The translations under genes were made by a program, and so were the position numbers. Below, piece after piece: positions 7,698 through 15,968 of a stretch of 64,000 nt of DNA (its first letter is position 1; each line of letters opens with the position of its first letter). This DNA comes from Corynebacterium tuberculostearicum (lineage in GTDB: Bacteria; Actinomycetota; Actinomycetes; Mycobacteriales; Mycobacteriaceae): assembly GCF_030503735.1 (NCBI RefSeq), contig NZ_CP073096.1:1736001-1800000 (forward strand), in the 5' to 3' direction. The notes below the pieces were generated by a model. It did not search any database, had not been told where the DNA came from, and saw nothing but the letters and a program-made list of their open reading frames with translations.

Positions 7698-10064
7698 TCA
7701 GGCACGCCGCGCGCCCAGCTCGCGCTCCAGCAGCTCCATAGCTACCTCAGTAGCGCTGCGATGATCCATCTCGCCGGTGGACTGCGCGGCCTCCATCATG
7801 TCGCGCTCTTCGTCATCGCGGGTATAGGCCGGCGGCTCCTCGGGCGGCGCGTCATACACATCTGGTTCGGGTTCGGGTGGCAGCGGTACGCCGTTGCTAA
7901 ACTGCGATTCATCGCGTTGCTTGGCGGCCTGCGTCGCCCGTGCGATGCGCGAGCGCCAGCCCGGCGTGTTTTCCTGCTTACTCTCCGCCTCCTGGTCGTC
8001 GGCAGGCTCTCGCGCAGGCTGATTCGGCGTCCACGCTTCCTTGCGCTGCGGCGGCCGCGGCGCATCGAAACCGGCGGCCTTCGGGTCGGTGCCGACCACG
8101 CAGTTCACGGCCACATCGCGCTGGAACTCTTCCTTGAGCACCTCCACGATGACGGCATTATTGGCGGGCGCATTGATGCGCTCGGCCAGCGCGCCGGTGG
8201 TGTGCCCCAGCGTGAGGGTGCCATCGCGGAAGCCAAGTACGCGGGCTTCGGCCAGCATGATTTCGGCCACCTTATTCCGCTTTCCGACGCTCCCTCTCAA
8301 CGCCACCCATTTCTCCCTCACGGCCTCCGCGAAGTCGCCTTCCGGCTCCTTCGCTGCCTGCGGTTGCGCCGTTTCCGACGCCTTCTCTGCACCAGGCTCC
8401 GCCCCAGATTCCGGCTTGGTTTCCTCGACAGATTCCTCTGCACCGGCCGGCACGGGCTTCTCCAGCGGTTCGTGAGGATTCGCCTGGGCCGGCGTTGACT
8501 GCGGCGCCTCACTCTGCGCCGACTGCGGGATTTGCCGCTCACGCTGCCACGGGTCCCCAGCCTCTTGCTGCTGCGCGGCTGCAGGATTCTGCTGGTCCTG
8601 CTGGCCCTGCTGGTTCCGCTGCGTCGGTTTATCAGCCGCGGCTGGTTCTTCCCGCTGCGGTTGCGGCTGCGGTTGCTGTTGCGGCTGTCGCTCCTGGTTC
8701 TGTGGTTTCTGCGGGCTTTGCGGCTCGGCGGCCGGCGCAGAGGAAGGGGCAGAAGCCTGCTGCTCCTGGGACTTGGCGCGGCGGCGAGCGATGATGGCAG
8801 CAGCGGCGGACTGGGGGTCTTGAGCACCGGCGACGGCAGAGTTGGCCGCGGGAGCACCGCCCGGGGTCGCAGGGCCAGCCGGCGCGGGCGAGACCGCGGC
8901 AGCATTGGCAGCAGGGGCGGGGGCGGGAGCGGGAGCTGCTGCGGATGCAGGCGCGGCAGCAGCCGGACCGGTGGATCCGATAAGCAGATGCGCGCACATG
9001 ATTTCCAGCAGTAGCCGCGGTGAAGTCGCACCGGTGAGGTCGCTGATGCGGTCGTTGACCGTGGAAGCCAGGTAGGTCAGCTGCGGACCGGAAAAGCGCT
9101 GCGCCTGGGCGGTGAGCACGGAGGCGCGGTCGGTGGGCGCGGAGACGAGGCCAGCATCGATGGCGCCGGGCACAGCCTGCAGGATCATCAAATCGCGCAA
9201 ACGGTCAAGCAAATCGACGGCGAAGCGGCGCGGGTCGTGGCCGGCCTCGATAACGTGGTCCACCATCGCGAAAAGGCCGGGTTTGTCTTGGTTGGCGAGG
9301 GTTTCGATGGCGTCGTCAAGCAGCGAGACATCGGTGACACCCAAAAGCGGCCGGGCAAGGTCATAGGTCAGGCCATCGGGCCCAGCGCCGGCCAGCAACT
9401 GGTCCAGCAGAGACAAAGTATCGCGCGGGGAGCCACCGCCCGCTTCAATGACCATGGGGTACACGGCGTCCTCAACTTGCACGTCCTCGGCCGCAACGGT
9501 GCGCTGCAGCAGGCCCTTCATCGCCGGCGGGGTGAGCAGGCGGAAGGGGTAGTGGTGAGTACGCGAGCGAATGGTGCCGATGATCTTCTCCGGCTCCGTA
9601 GTCGCAAAGATGAAGATGACGTGCTCAGGCGGCTCCTCCACCACCTTGAGCAGCGCGTTCGCACCGGAGGGCGAAATCATATGCGCCTCGTCAATGATGA
9701 AGATACGGTAGCGCGATTCGGCCGGCGCGTAGTAGGCGCGGTCACGCAGCTCGCGCATGTCTTCCACGCCGTTGTGCGAGGCGGCGTCGAGCTCCGTCAC
9801 GTCCAAGTTGCCGGGGCCTCCGGGGGCGAGGGAGACGCAGGAATCGCACTTGCCGCACGGCGTCGAGGTGGGCCCGTGTTCGCAGTTGAGCGAGCGGGCC
9901 ATAATTCGCGCCGAGGAGGTCTTGCCGCAGCCGCGCGGGCCGGAAAAGAGATAGGCGTGGTTGATGCGCCCCGCATCAAGGGCGGCGGATAGCGGCGTGG
10001 TGACCTGCTCTTGGCCCACGACCTCCGCGAACGTTGCTGGACGATATTTCCGGTATAAAGCCAC
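7698..10064 (-). CDS. dnaX: DNA polymerase III subunits gamma and tau
   Basis: DnaX is the AAA+ clamp-loader subunit that opens the sliding clamp and links polymerases at the replication fork. Seen here are the N-terminal MALYRKYRP start, Walker A GPRGCGKTSS (near residue 44), a zinc module with CEHGPTSTPCGKCDSC, Walker B IIDEAHM, and sensor motif FIFATTEPEKI. About 250 residues of Ala/Pro/Gln/Glu-rich linker follow, before a C-terminal domain (about 610-700) and an acidic tail. The 788-residue length matches long actinobacterial tau proteins. No obvious frameshift signal for a separate gamma product was identified by eye. Confidence 0.95.
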   Translation of the reverse strand: MALYRKYRPATFAEVVGQEQVTTPLSAALDAGRINHAYLFSGPRGCGKTSSARIMARSLNCEHGPTSTPCGKCDSCVSLAPGGPGNLDVTELDAASHNGVEDMRELRDRAYYAPAESRYRIFIIDEAHMISPSGANALLKVVEEPPEHVIFIFATTEPEKIIGTIRSRTHHYPFRLLTPPAMKGLLQRTVAAEDVQVEDAVYPMVIEAGGGSPRDTLSLLDQLLAGAGPDGLTYDLARPLLGVTDVSLLDDAIETLANQDKPGLFAMVDHVIEAGHDPRRFAVDLLDRLRDLMILQAVPGAIDAGLVSAPTDRASVLTAQAQRFSGPQLTYLASTVNDRISDLTGATSPRLLLEIMCAHLLIGSTGPAAAAPASAAAPAPAPAPAANAAAVSPAPAGPATPGGAPAANSAVAGAQDPQSAAAAIIARRRAKSQEQQASAPSSAPAAEPQSPQKPQNQERQPQQQPQPQPQREEPAAADKPTQRNQQGQQDQQNPAAAQQQEAGDPWQRERQIPQSAQSEAPQSTPAQANPHEPLEKPVPAGAEESVEETKPESGAEPGAEKASETAQPQAAKEPEGDFAEAVREKWVALRGSVGKRNKVAEIMLAEARVLGFRDGTLTLGHTTGALAERINAPANNAVIVEVLKEEFQRDVAVNCVVGTDPKAAGFDAPRPPQRKEAWTPNQPAREPADDQEAESKQENTPGWRSRIARATQAAKQRDESQFSNGVPLPPEPEPDVYDAPPEEPPAYTRDDEERDMMEAAQSTGEMDHRSATEVAMELLERELGARRA

Positions 10065-10082
10065 GGTTAGTCAGTTTACCGG

Positions 10083-10664
10083 CTAACCCTCGCGCGACCA
10101 GTCCAGCAGGTCAATGCCCTGCTCGGCCACCGCCGCCTGCAGCTTGCCGACGCCCTCTTCTACCCCAAACGCATATTCCGAATCCGTCAGCATGACTAGC
10201 TGCAGGATGAGGGTCAGGCGGCCTTCCTCGCGAAACTGCGGGGTCTGCCCGCCCCACAGGTACGGCGCGATGAAGAGCCCATGGTGCACGGTAACGCCTG
10301 GGACATCGAGGATGGACGGCAGCATCACGCCCGGCTGCGCCGGCAGCAGGCCGCCGGCCTTTTCGAAGGTGTCGGCGGCGGCGTTGATGGCGGCGGCCAC
10401 CTCGGGCTGCCCGGTGCGCGCCACCGTCAACAGCTCGCAGCGCACGTCGGTGCCGTCGTCCTGCCTCTGCAGGCCGGTGTCGGTGGTGTTGAAGGTGGTG
10501 GTGAGGGCGAGCGATTGGGCGTCGGCAAGCAAGGCAAGGCCTAGCCGGCGCTCATCGACGTAGCGGAACTCCAGCGGCGCCGGGATAATCTCGCTCAGCC
10601 ACAGGGCAGACTCGTCGGCGTTGATGTTAGGCCCCCAGCTTCTCCACGGCGGCAAGCAGCACAC
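10083..10664 (-). CDS. Conserved protein of unknown function, suppressor-of-fused-like
   Basis: The readable protein starts around LPPWRSWGPNINADESALWLSEIIP and is about 190 residues. It alternates short strands and helices and ends DLLDWSREG. Features such as PYLWGGQ and LVMLTDSEYAFGVEEGV remind me of the bacterial SUFU-like domain, but I would not assign a function. The frame stays open far upstream inside aspT. The real start is probably the GTG used here or the TTG at 10655, both inside the last codons of aspT, which would couple it to that gene. dnaX follows after 18 bp. Confidence 0.6.
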   Translation of the reverse strand: MCCLPPWRSWGPNINADESALWLSEIIPAPLEFRYVDERRLGLALLADAQSLALTTTFNTTDTGLQRQDDGTDVRCELLTVARTGQPEVAAAINAAADTFEKAGGLLPAQPGVMLPSILDVPGVTVHHGLFIAPYLWGGQTPQFREEGRLTLILQLVMLTDSEYAFGVEEGVGKLQAAVAEQGIDLLDWSREG

Positions 10665-11898
10665 AGGTAGCGACGCCGTCCATCGCCGCCTCAACCTCTT
10701 CCTGCGGCGGCAGGGTTGGGGCGAGGCGAATATTGCGGTCGTTATCGTCCTCGCCATAAGGGAAGGCCGAGCCAGCTTGGGTGAGCAGGATGCCGGCATC
10801 GCGCGCCAGCTCCCACACACGGTTGGCGGTGCCGTCGACAACGTCGAGGGAGATGAAGTAGCCGCCCTTCGGGTTGGTCCACTGCGCCACCTCGTACTCG
10901 CCGAGACGCTTTTCTAAAATGCGCAGCACGGCGTCGAACTTGGGCTTAATCAGCGCTGCGTGACGACGCATCACCGCGCGCACGCCCTCGGCGGAACCGA
11001 AGAACTCGTGGTGCGCCAGCTGGTTAATCTTATTGGGGCCGATGCCGCGGATGCCGGCGTGTTCCAGGTACCACTCGAGGTTGTCCTTGGAAGAGCCGAA
11101 AAAGCCTATGCCCGAACCGGCGAAGGTGATCTTCGAGGTAGAAGACATAGCCCAGAAGCGATTCGGGTTGCCTTCCTCCGCGGCGATGTCCAGAATCGGC
11201 AAGATTTCCGGGAATTCCTCGGTTAAGGTGTGCACGGCGTAGGCGTTATCCCACACGATGCGGAAATCCGGCGCGCCGGCCTCCATGCGGGCGAGGCGGC
11301 GGGCCTTGTCTTCAGAAATCACGGCGCCGGTGGGGTTAGCGAACATCGGCACTACCCACATGCCCTTGACTGCCGGATCCTGCACCAGCTTTTCGACGGC
11401 CTCTACATCCGGCCCGTCTTCCTCCATCGGCACCGGTACCAACTCGAAGTCGAATTGCTCCGTGATAGCGAAGTGGCGGTCATAGCCTGGCACTGGGCAG
11501 ATCCACTTGAGCTTTTCTTCCTTGCCCCATGGGCGCTCGGAGTCGTTGGTGCCGAAGATATAGGCCCAGGAGATGAGGTCGAACATGATATTCAGCGAAG
11601 AGGAATCCCCGGCTACGAGCAGCTCAGGGTCCATGTTGATCAGCTCGCCCCAAATATCGCGCAGGTCCTTGATGCCCTTTTGGTTGCCGTAATTGCGCAG
11701 GTCGTTTCCGGCCGCGTCGGTGTAGCGCCCCAGCCCCGGCAGGGCGAGGAGATCATTGGAGAGATCCAGCTGCGCCTTCGCTGGCTTGCCGCGAGTCAGG
11801 TCCAGATTTAGACCCTGTGCCTTGAGGTCCTCATAATCCTTGCGGACCTGGGCGGCGAGCTCGTTTAGTTCGGACGATTCCAAAGTAAGAAGCGACAT
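10627..11898 (-). CDS. aspT: Aspartate aminotransferase, AspT type
   Basis: This PLP-dependent transaminase interconverts aspartate/oxaloacetate and glutamate/2-oxoglutarate in the cytoplasm. The lysine that binds PLP is in SSTSKITFAGSGIGFFGSS. Other family marks are DLTRGKPAKAQLDLS, FANPTGAVIS and WDNAYAVH. Its 423-residue length and sequence style fit the actinobacterial/deinococcal AspT subgroup rather than the AspC group. A GGAAGG ribosome site precedes the ATG. Its 3' end overlaps the next small gene, and the SRP RNA gene lies upstream on the same strand. Confidence 0.9.
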   Translation of the reverse strand: MSLLTLESSELNELAAQVRKDYEDLKAQGLNLDLTRGKPAKAQLDLSNDLLALPGLGRYTDAAGNDLRNYGNQKGIKDLRDIWGELINMDPELLVAGDSSSLNIMFDLISWAYIFGTNDSERPWGKEEKLKWICPVPGYDRHFAITEQFDFELVPVPMEEDGPDVEAVEKLVQDPAVKGMWVVPMFANPTGAVISEDKARRLARMEAGAPDFRIVWDNAYAVHTLTEEFPEILPILDIAAEEGNPNRFWAMSSTSKITFAGSGIGFFGSSKDNLEWYLEHAGIRGIGPNKINQLAHHEFFGSAEGVRAVMRRHAALIKPKFDAVLRILEKRLGEYEVAQWTNPKGGYFISLDVVDGTANRVWELARDAGILLTQAGSAFPYGEDDNDRNIRLAPTLPPQEEVEAAMDGVATCVLLAAVEKLGA

Positions 11899-11963
11899 GT
11901 GTATGTCTACCTTCCATCTATAGGGCGACTTTTAGCCCCCAATAGTAACGCACGCCATACAAA

Positions 11964-12056
11964 AAGGGGACCCCGCGCACCCGCCAGAGCCTCCTGACCC
12001 TTGCTGCATTCCTGCCCTGGGGGAGTTCAGAGGATGGACGCCACGCGGAATCCTGT
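11964..12056 (-). ncRNA. ffs: Small bacterial signal recognition particle RNA (4.5S type)
   Basis: The minus strand reads through the SRP RNA core: CATCCTCTGAACTCCCCCAG, then GGGCAGGAATGCAGCAAGGG (the apical loop region bound by Ffh), then GGCTCTGGCGGGTGCGCGGGG. Flanking ends pair to form the long hairpin, and a T-rich run (TCCCCTTTTT) at the end acts as terminator. It pairs with Ffh to target membrane proteins. The ends are estimated from pairing, so a few bases of error are possible. Confidence 0.92.
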
Positions 12057-12248
12057 CTCATACTTTAACGCCCGCGCGCCGGTTTAGCCAAATGGGCTAC
12101 CGGCACCTCCACGCTTTCGGCCGCGCTTCCCCGGCACCAACGGCACCCGGACCCCGTTGCGGGTTAAACAATCCTTGAAAACCGTCGAAAACCCTGATTG
12201 ACCTGGCGATTGGTAAAATAATTGCCACGGCTGCTAATGTTTCTTCTC

Positions 12249-12337
12249 GGAGGATTCGACTAGCGGCCTATGTCACACGCCTGGAACGCGTGCGGGGTTC
12301 ACGCCCCTCGTGGGTTCAAATCCCACATCCTCCGCCA
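12249..12337 (+). tRNA. tRNA-Ser (anticodon GGA)
   Basis: Acceptor arms GGAGGAT and ATCCTCC pair, with discriminator G and an encoded CCA. The anticodon loop CTGGAAC gives GGA, reading UCC/UCU. The long variable arm (CGGGGTTCACGCCCC) is typical of serine tRNAs. The T-loop TTCAAAT is normal. A -10-like TAAAAT lies about 30 bp upstream, and a strong hairpin terminator follows at once. Confidence 0.96.
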
Positions 12338-12341
12338 GAGG

Positions 12342-12383
12342 AAATCCCGGCTCCTGCTTCATAGCAACGGAGCCGGGATTTTG
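12342..12383 (+). terminator. Terminator of tRNA-Ser(GGA)
   Basis: Near-perfect inverted repeat AATCCCGGCTCC ... GGAGCCGGGATT directly after the tRNA, followed by TTTG. It is a standard intrinsic terminator. Confidence 0.85.
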
Positions 12384-12428
12384 TAATGCCCGGGAACCCG
12401 GCCGCGCTAGCCGACGCCGCACTTGCCG

Positions 12429-12764
12429 CTAATCAATAGCCGGCGGCTCGTAACCATCCGCCTTCAGCCAAGCGACATGCGGCGGAGTATTCATTGCCCA
12501 CTCGGTGCGCGCCCAGAGGAAAGCTTGGAAGACTTCGGCCTCGGAATAGCCCCCATCGCGCAGGTATTGCCGGAATCCGTTCGGGCCTGGGTCTTTGATC
12601 CAGAGCCAGACATAGTCGTCGAGGGAGTCGTCGGCAAGCAAGCCCTCCAGCCCGTCCGGAACGTACTCGCGCTCTGTTCGCACGCGCTCCACCAGGTCCT
12701 GGTCGAGGAAGTCGTAAAGGTAATCCAGCGCGTCCTCGAGCTGGGCATAATCAAAGGGATCCAT
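12429..12764 (-). CDS. Small acidic protein of unknown function
   Basis: The predicted protein is 111 residues, strongly acidic and aromatic (DYAQLEDALDYLYDFLDQDL, later DYVWLWIKDPGP). No family is recognised. It starts MDPFDY. That start was preferred over a longer in-frame one because it lies just after the stop of the antiporter gene, 10 bp upstream, which suggests a two-gene transcript. It is probably cytoplasmic and shows no membrane segment or signal peptide. Length, composition and position support a real gene, but nothing indicates its role. Confidence 0.6.
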   Translation of the reverse strand: MDPFDYAQLEDALDYLYDFLDQDLVERVRTEREYVPDGLEGLLADDSLDDYVWLWIKDPGPNGFRQYLRDGGYSEAEVFQAFLWARTEWAMNTPPHVAWLKADGYEPPAID

Positions 12765-12774
12765 GCCGCCCAGC

Positions 12775-14355
12775 CTAATGGCGCTTGGTACCCAAGACCA
12801 TGCGGTCGATCTCTTCAAGCACCTCATCCACGATGGCCGGATTATAGGCCCGGTAGCCGCGCATGCGCAGCAGCTCCTCCTGTGCGGCCGTCAGGGCGGT
12901 CCGGCGAGCCTCCAGAGCCACGTGGCGGGCCTGCCAGGCGCGTTGCTTGCGGGAGTCTTCGGACACATCCTCGCCGTCACCAATTCGGTCTTCCAGCCAC
13001 TGGATAACGTTGGCGGAAATTTCCGGATCAACCTTTTCGGCGTCGGGTGCGATATGCCCGTCGGGCCTAAAGTGCGACAGGGCATCGATGCTGGCCGCAC
13101 GCGCGCGGGCCACCACGGCGGCGCGCATCTTATCGCTGGCGATTTGGGAGGCCTCTGTCAGGTCAAGGCGCTCCATCAGCCACGGCAAGAGCAGGCCTGG
13201 AACCACCATCGTGACCAGCAGCACGGTCAGCGCGATGACTGCGAGCTCGTGGTGGAAACTGAATACACCGGCCGGGATAGACAGCACCAACGCCAGAGTG
13301 ACCAGGCCGCGCATGCCGGACCACGTCATCAGCAACACTTCTTGCAGGCGCAGCGGCGCCACCCGCGGGCGGCCGCGCGAGACGTTGATGCGGTAATAGA
13401 TGTACATCCACACCAATCGGACGACAAAAGCCACAAGGGACAGGATGACGCCCACGACCACCGAGTGCCACAAATCCGAGCCCACCTCCGCGATGGCGGT
13501 ATTAACCGTCAGCCCGATAAGGCCGAAGGCGACACCGGTAAACAGCAGCTCCATGGTCTCCCAAAAAGACTGGCCGGAAAGCCGGTCCTCGGCCTGGATA
13601 TCGGCGCGCGAGTTGAGCTCGACGGCAGCGATGACCACGGCGATAACGCCAGAGGCCTCCAGCTCCTCGGCCACGAGGAAGGTGGCAAAAGGAACCACCC
13701 AAGTCAGGGCGTTGCGCGCGACCACATCGTGGACGTGGGTAATAAACAGCGCCGTCAGCCGCCCGATGAGCCAACCAATGGCAAGCGCGACGACAGACGA
13801 ATAGAGGAAGCTCAGCACGCCGCTGCCAAAGGAAATATCGCCGCCCTGGGTCACGGCGGCGAGCGCGAGGTGGAAGGCGACGATGGAGGCGGCATCGTTA
13901 AACAGTCCCTCGGTCTGCAAGGTGGTGATGATGCGGCGTGGGATGCCGGCAGGCTCGGCCACGGCGTCGACGGCGACGGGGTCCGGCGGGGCGATGGCCG
14001 CGCCGATGAGGATGGCGGCGGCCAGGCTAATGCCCGGCAGGAAGGCGTAAGCCGTAGCGCCGACGGCCAGCGTGGTGGCGACAACCAATAGCACGGACAG
14101 GCTCAAAATGGTTACCCATTGCTCGCGGATTACTCCCCACGAGGTGCGCCGGGCGAGCGCCCATAGCAGCGGCGGCAGGAAGATAGGCAGGATGAGCTCG
14201 GTTGGCGGCTCGAACTGGGGCAGGCCGGGCACGAAGACCGCGCAGGCGGTAATGATCGTCAGCAGGGCCGGCCACGGCAGCCCAATTTTGTCACCGATGG
14301 CGACGACGAACACGGTCAGCAGCATGAGCCCAATGAGCACCAGAAGAACTTCCAT
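12775..14355 (-). CDS. Na+/H+ antiporter, CPA1 (NhaP) family
   Basis: This integral membrane protein exchanges protons for Na+ (or K+) and helps pH and salt homeostasis. About twelve hydrophobic segments fill residues 1-395. The CPA1 signatures GAAIAPPDPVAVDAV (ion-binding region) and EGLFNDAASIVAF, with the conserved ND pair, are present. A charged cytoplasmic tail of about 110 residues follows. The 526-residue length is normal. It lies tail-to-head with the small acidic gene downstream and 11 bp after gluQRS, so the three may be transcribed together. Confidence 0.9.
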   Translation of the reverse strand: MEVLLVLIGLMLLTVFVVAIGDKIGLPWPALLTIITACAVFVPGLPQFEPPTELILPIFLPPLLWALARRTSWGVIREQWVTILSLSVLLVVATTLAVGATAYAFLPGISLAAAILIGAAIAPPDPVAVDAVAEPAGIPRRIITTLQTEGLFNDAASIVAFHLALAAVTQGGDISFGSGVLSFLYSSVVALAIGWLIGRLTALFITHVHDVVARNALTWVVPFATFLVAEELEASGVIAVVIAAVELNSRADIQAEDRLSGQSFWETMELLFTGVAFGLIGLTVNTAIAEVGSDLWHSVVVGVILSLVAFVVRLVWMYIYYRINVSRGRPRVAPLRLQEVLLMTWSGMRGLVTLALVLSIPAGVFSFHHELAVIALTVLLVTMVVPGLLLPWLMERLDLTEASQIASDKMRAAVVARARAASIDALSHFRPDGHIAPDAEKVDPEISANVIQWLEDRIGDGEDVSEDSRKQRAWQARHVALEARRTALTAAQEELLRMRGYRAYNPAIVDEVLEEIDRMVLGTKRH

Positions 14356-14366
14356 GGGCTGAGATT

Positions 14367-15266
14367 TTACCCGCGCCAGGTATAGGGCTCAGGGCTTAAC
14401 CGGTCGGGCTCGAATTGCGCGAGCAGCTCGGTGGCACTGGCGGCCTTGTACCCCAGCGAGGCCGCCAGCTGCTTGACGACGTCCCCCTCATCCCCCATCT
14501 CCCGCAGCGTCACCGCGCCATCGCGCTTGGCCAGGCGCTCGCCGGATTCATTGAGTACGAGCGGGACATGGATATACTCCGGCGGTTCGATGCCAAGCAG
14601 CGAGGCGAGGTAGGCCTGCCGCGGCGCGGAGGAGAGCAGGTCATCGCCGCGGACCACTTGGTCGATGTCTTGGTAGGCATCGTCGACGACGACGGCCAAG
14701 TTATAGGCCCATCCAGCATCCTGGCCGCCGCGGCGCAGGATAAAGTCGTCCACGTCGCCCGTATAGGTGCCGTGGAGGGCGTCGTGGATGGTGAAAGTGG
14801 GGACGTCGGCAAGCAGGCGAAGGGCGGGCTTGCGGTTGTGGGCCGCAAGCTCGGCACGCTTGGCCGCGCGCTGCTCTTCGGTGAGGTTGCGGCAGGTACC
14901 CGGGTACTGACCGGGAATGGCATGTGGGGCGCGGGAGGCCTCACGGATATCCTTGCGGGAGCAATAGCACTCGTAAGTGGGCAATTGGGCCAAGGCCTGT
15001 TCATAGGCGGCGTCGCGATCGTGCTGGTAGATGACCTCGCCGTCCCAGTCCAGACCGAGCGCGCGCAGGTCCGCGAGCTGACGCTCGGCCGCTTCTTGGG
15101 AGGAGCGCTGCTTATCGATGTCCTCTACGCGCACCACAAAGCGCCTCCCCGTCGATCGGGCACAAAGCCACGCCAGAAGCGCCGTGCGGAGGTTGCCAAA
15201 GTGCAGATCACCCGAGGGGCTCGGCGCGTATCGGCCGGCGCCGGTGGTCGCGAAATTCATGTCCAC
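14367..15266 (-). CDS. gluQRS: Glutamyl-queuosine tRNA(Asp) synthetase
   Basis: This truncated glutamyl-tRNA synthetase attaches glutamate to the queuosine base at position 34 of tRNA-Asp rather than to the 3' end. The HIGH-like motif is SGDLHFGN and the KMSKS-like motif is RLAKRDG. A zinc site is suggested by ECYCSR and GTCRN. The anticodon-binding domain of GluRS is missing and the length of about 299 residues is as expected. MNFATTG two codons later is an alternative start. It is divergent from a queuosine-precursor transporter gene and close to tgt, so the cluster is functionally coherent. Confidence 0.92.
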   Translation of the reverse strand: MDMNFATTGAGRYAPSPSGDLHFGNLRTALLAWLCARSTGRRFVVRVEDIDKQRSSQEAAERQLADLRALGLDWDGEVIYQHDRDAAYEQALAQLPTYECYCSRKDIREASRAPHAIPGQYPGTCRNLTEEQRAAKRAELAAHNRKPALRLLADVPTFTIHDALHGTYTGDVDDFILRRGGQDAGWAYNLAVVVDDAYQDIDQVVRGDDLLSSAPRQAYLASLLGIEPPEYIHVPLVLNESGERLAKRDGAVTLREMGDEGDVVKQLAASLGYKAASATELLAQFEPDRLSPEPYTWRG

Positions 15267-15284
15267 AGTCTACGGGCTGGCACA

Positions 15285-15968
15285 ATGGCGGGCATGGAAA
15301 AATCGAACGGCGCTGAGGTGCACTTCATTCCCGTCCGCTCCACCCTCTATCCCTGGCTGGTCACCGTGTTCGTGGTGACCTTCCTGATTTCTAATATCAA
15401 CGCCACCAAGGGCGTCCAGCTCGGTCCGCTGGTCACCGACGGCGCGTTCTTCCTCTTCCCGCTGGCCTATATCGTCGGCGATGTGCTCTCGGAGTGCTAT
15501 GGCTTCAAATCCACCAGGCGCGCGGTCTATATCGGCTTTGCGATGGCCATCCTGGCGGCCGTGTGCTTCTACATCGCTATCTGGCTACCGGCTGCCGATT
15601 TCTACGAGGGCCAGGAGGCCTTCGCCGCCACGCTTGGTCTGATGCCGCAGATTCTGGCCGCATCGCTGGCCGGCTACCTGGTGGGTCAGCTGCTCAACGC
15701 CTGGACGCTGACCGCGATGAAGAAGCGCTCGGGCGAAAAGGGCCTCTTTGCGCGCCTTATCGCCTCCACTGTGGTGGGCGAGTTCGGCGATACTCTGCTG
15801 TTTTGCGCCATCGCCGCGCCGGTTATCGGCGTGGATACCGTGGGCGGGTTCTTCAACTACGTCATCGTGGGCTTCGTGTGGAAGACCCTGATGGAGGCCG
15901 TCATGCTGCCGGTGACGGCCGCGGTCATTAAGTGGGTGAAGAAGCGCGAGGACTACTTGCCGGCGTAA
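15285..15968 (+). CDS. Queuosine precursor transporter, YhhQ/VUT-1 family
   Basis: This membrane protein of about 227 residues has roughly six hydrophobic segments and likely imports a queuosine precursor (preQ0, preQ1 or queuine). Marks of the family are FLISNINATKGV near the start, FPLAYIVGDVLSECYGF, and EFGDTLLFCAIA. The start could be the ATG at 15285 or the one at 15294; there is no strong ribosome site. The last 16 bp overlap the 3' end of tgt on the other strand. Placement between gluQRS and tgt makes a role in queuosine salvage the best inference. The exact substrate is unknown. Confidence 0.88.
   Translation: MAGMEKSNGAEVHFIPVRSTLYPWLVTVFVVTFLISNINATKGVQLGPLVTDGAFFLFPLAYIVGDVLSECYGFKSTRRAVYIGFAMAILAAVCFYIAIWLPAADFYEGQEAFAATLGLMPQILAASLAGYLVGQLLNAWTLTAMKKRSGEKGLFARLIASTVVGEFGDTLLFCAIAAPVIGVDTVGGFFNYVIVGFVWKTLMEAVMLPVTAAVIKWVKKREDYLPA

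Noticed and set aside
14415..15284. Extension of the YhhQ-type transporter upstream on the plus strand
   Set aside because: The extension is antisense to gluQRS; the membrane protein family starts at MEKSNGAEVHFIPVRS or just before.
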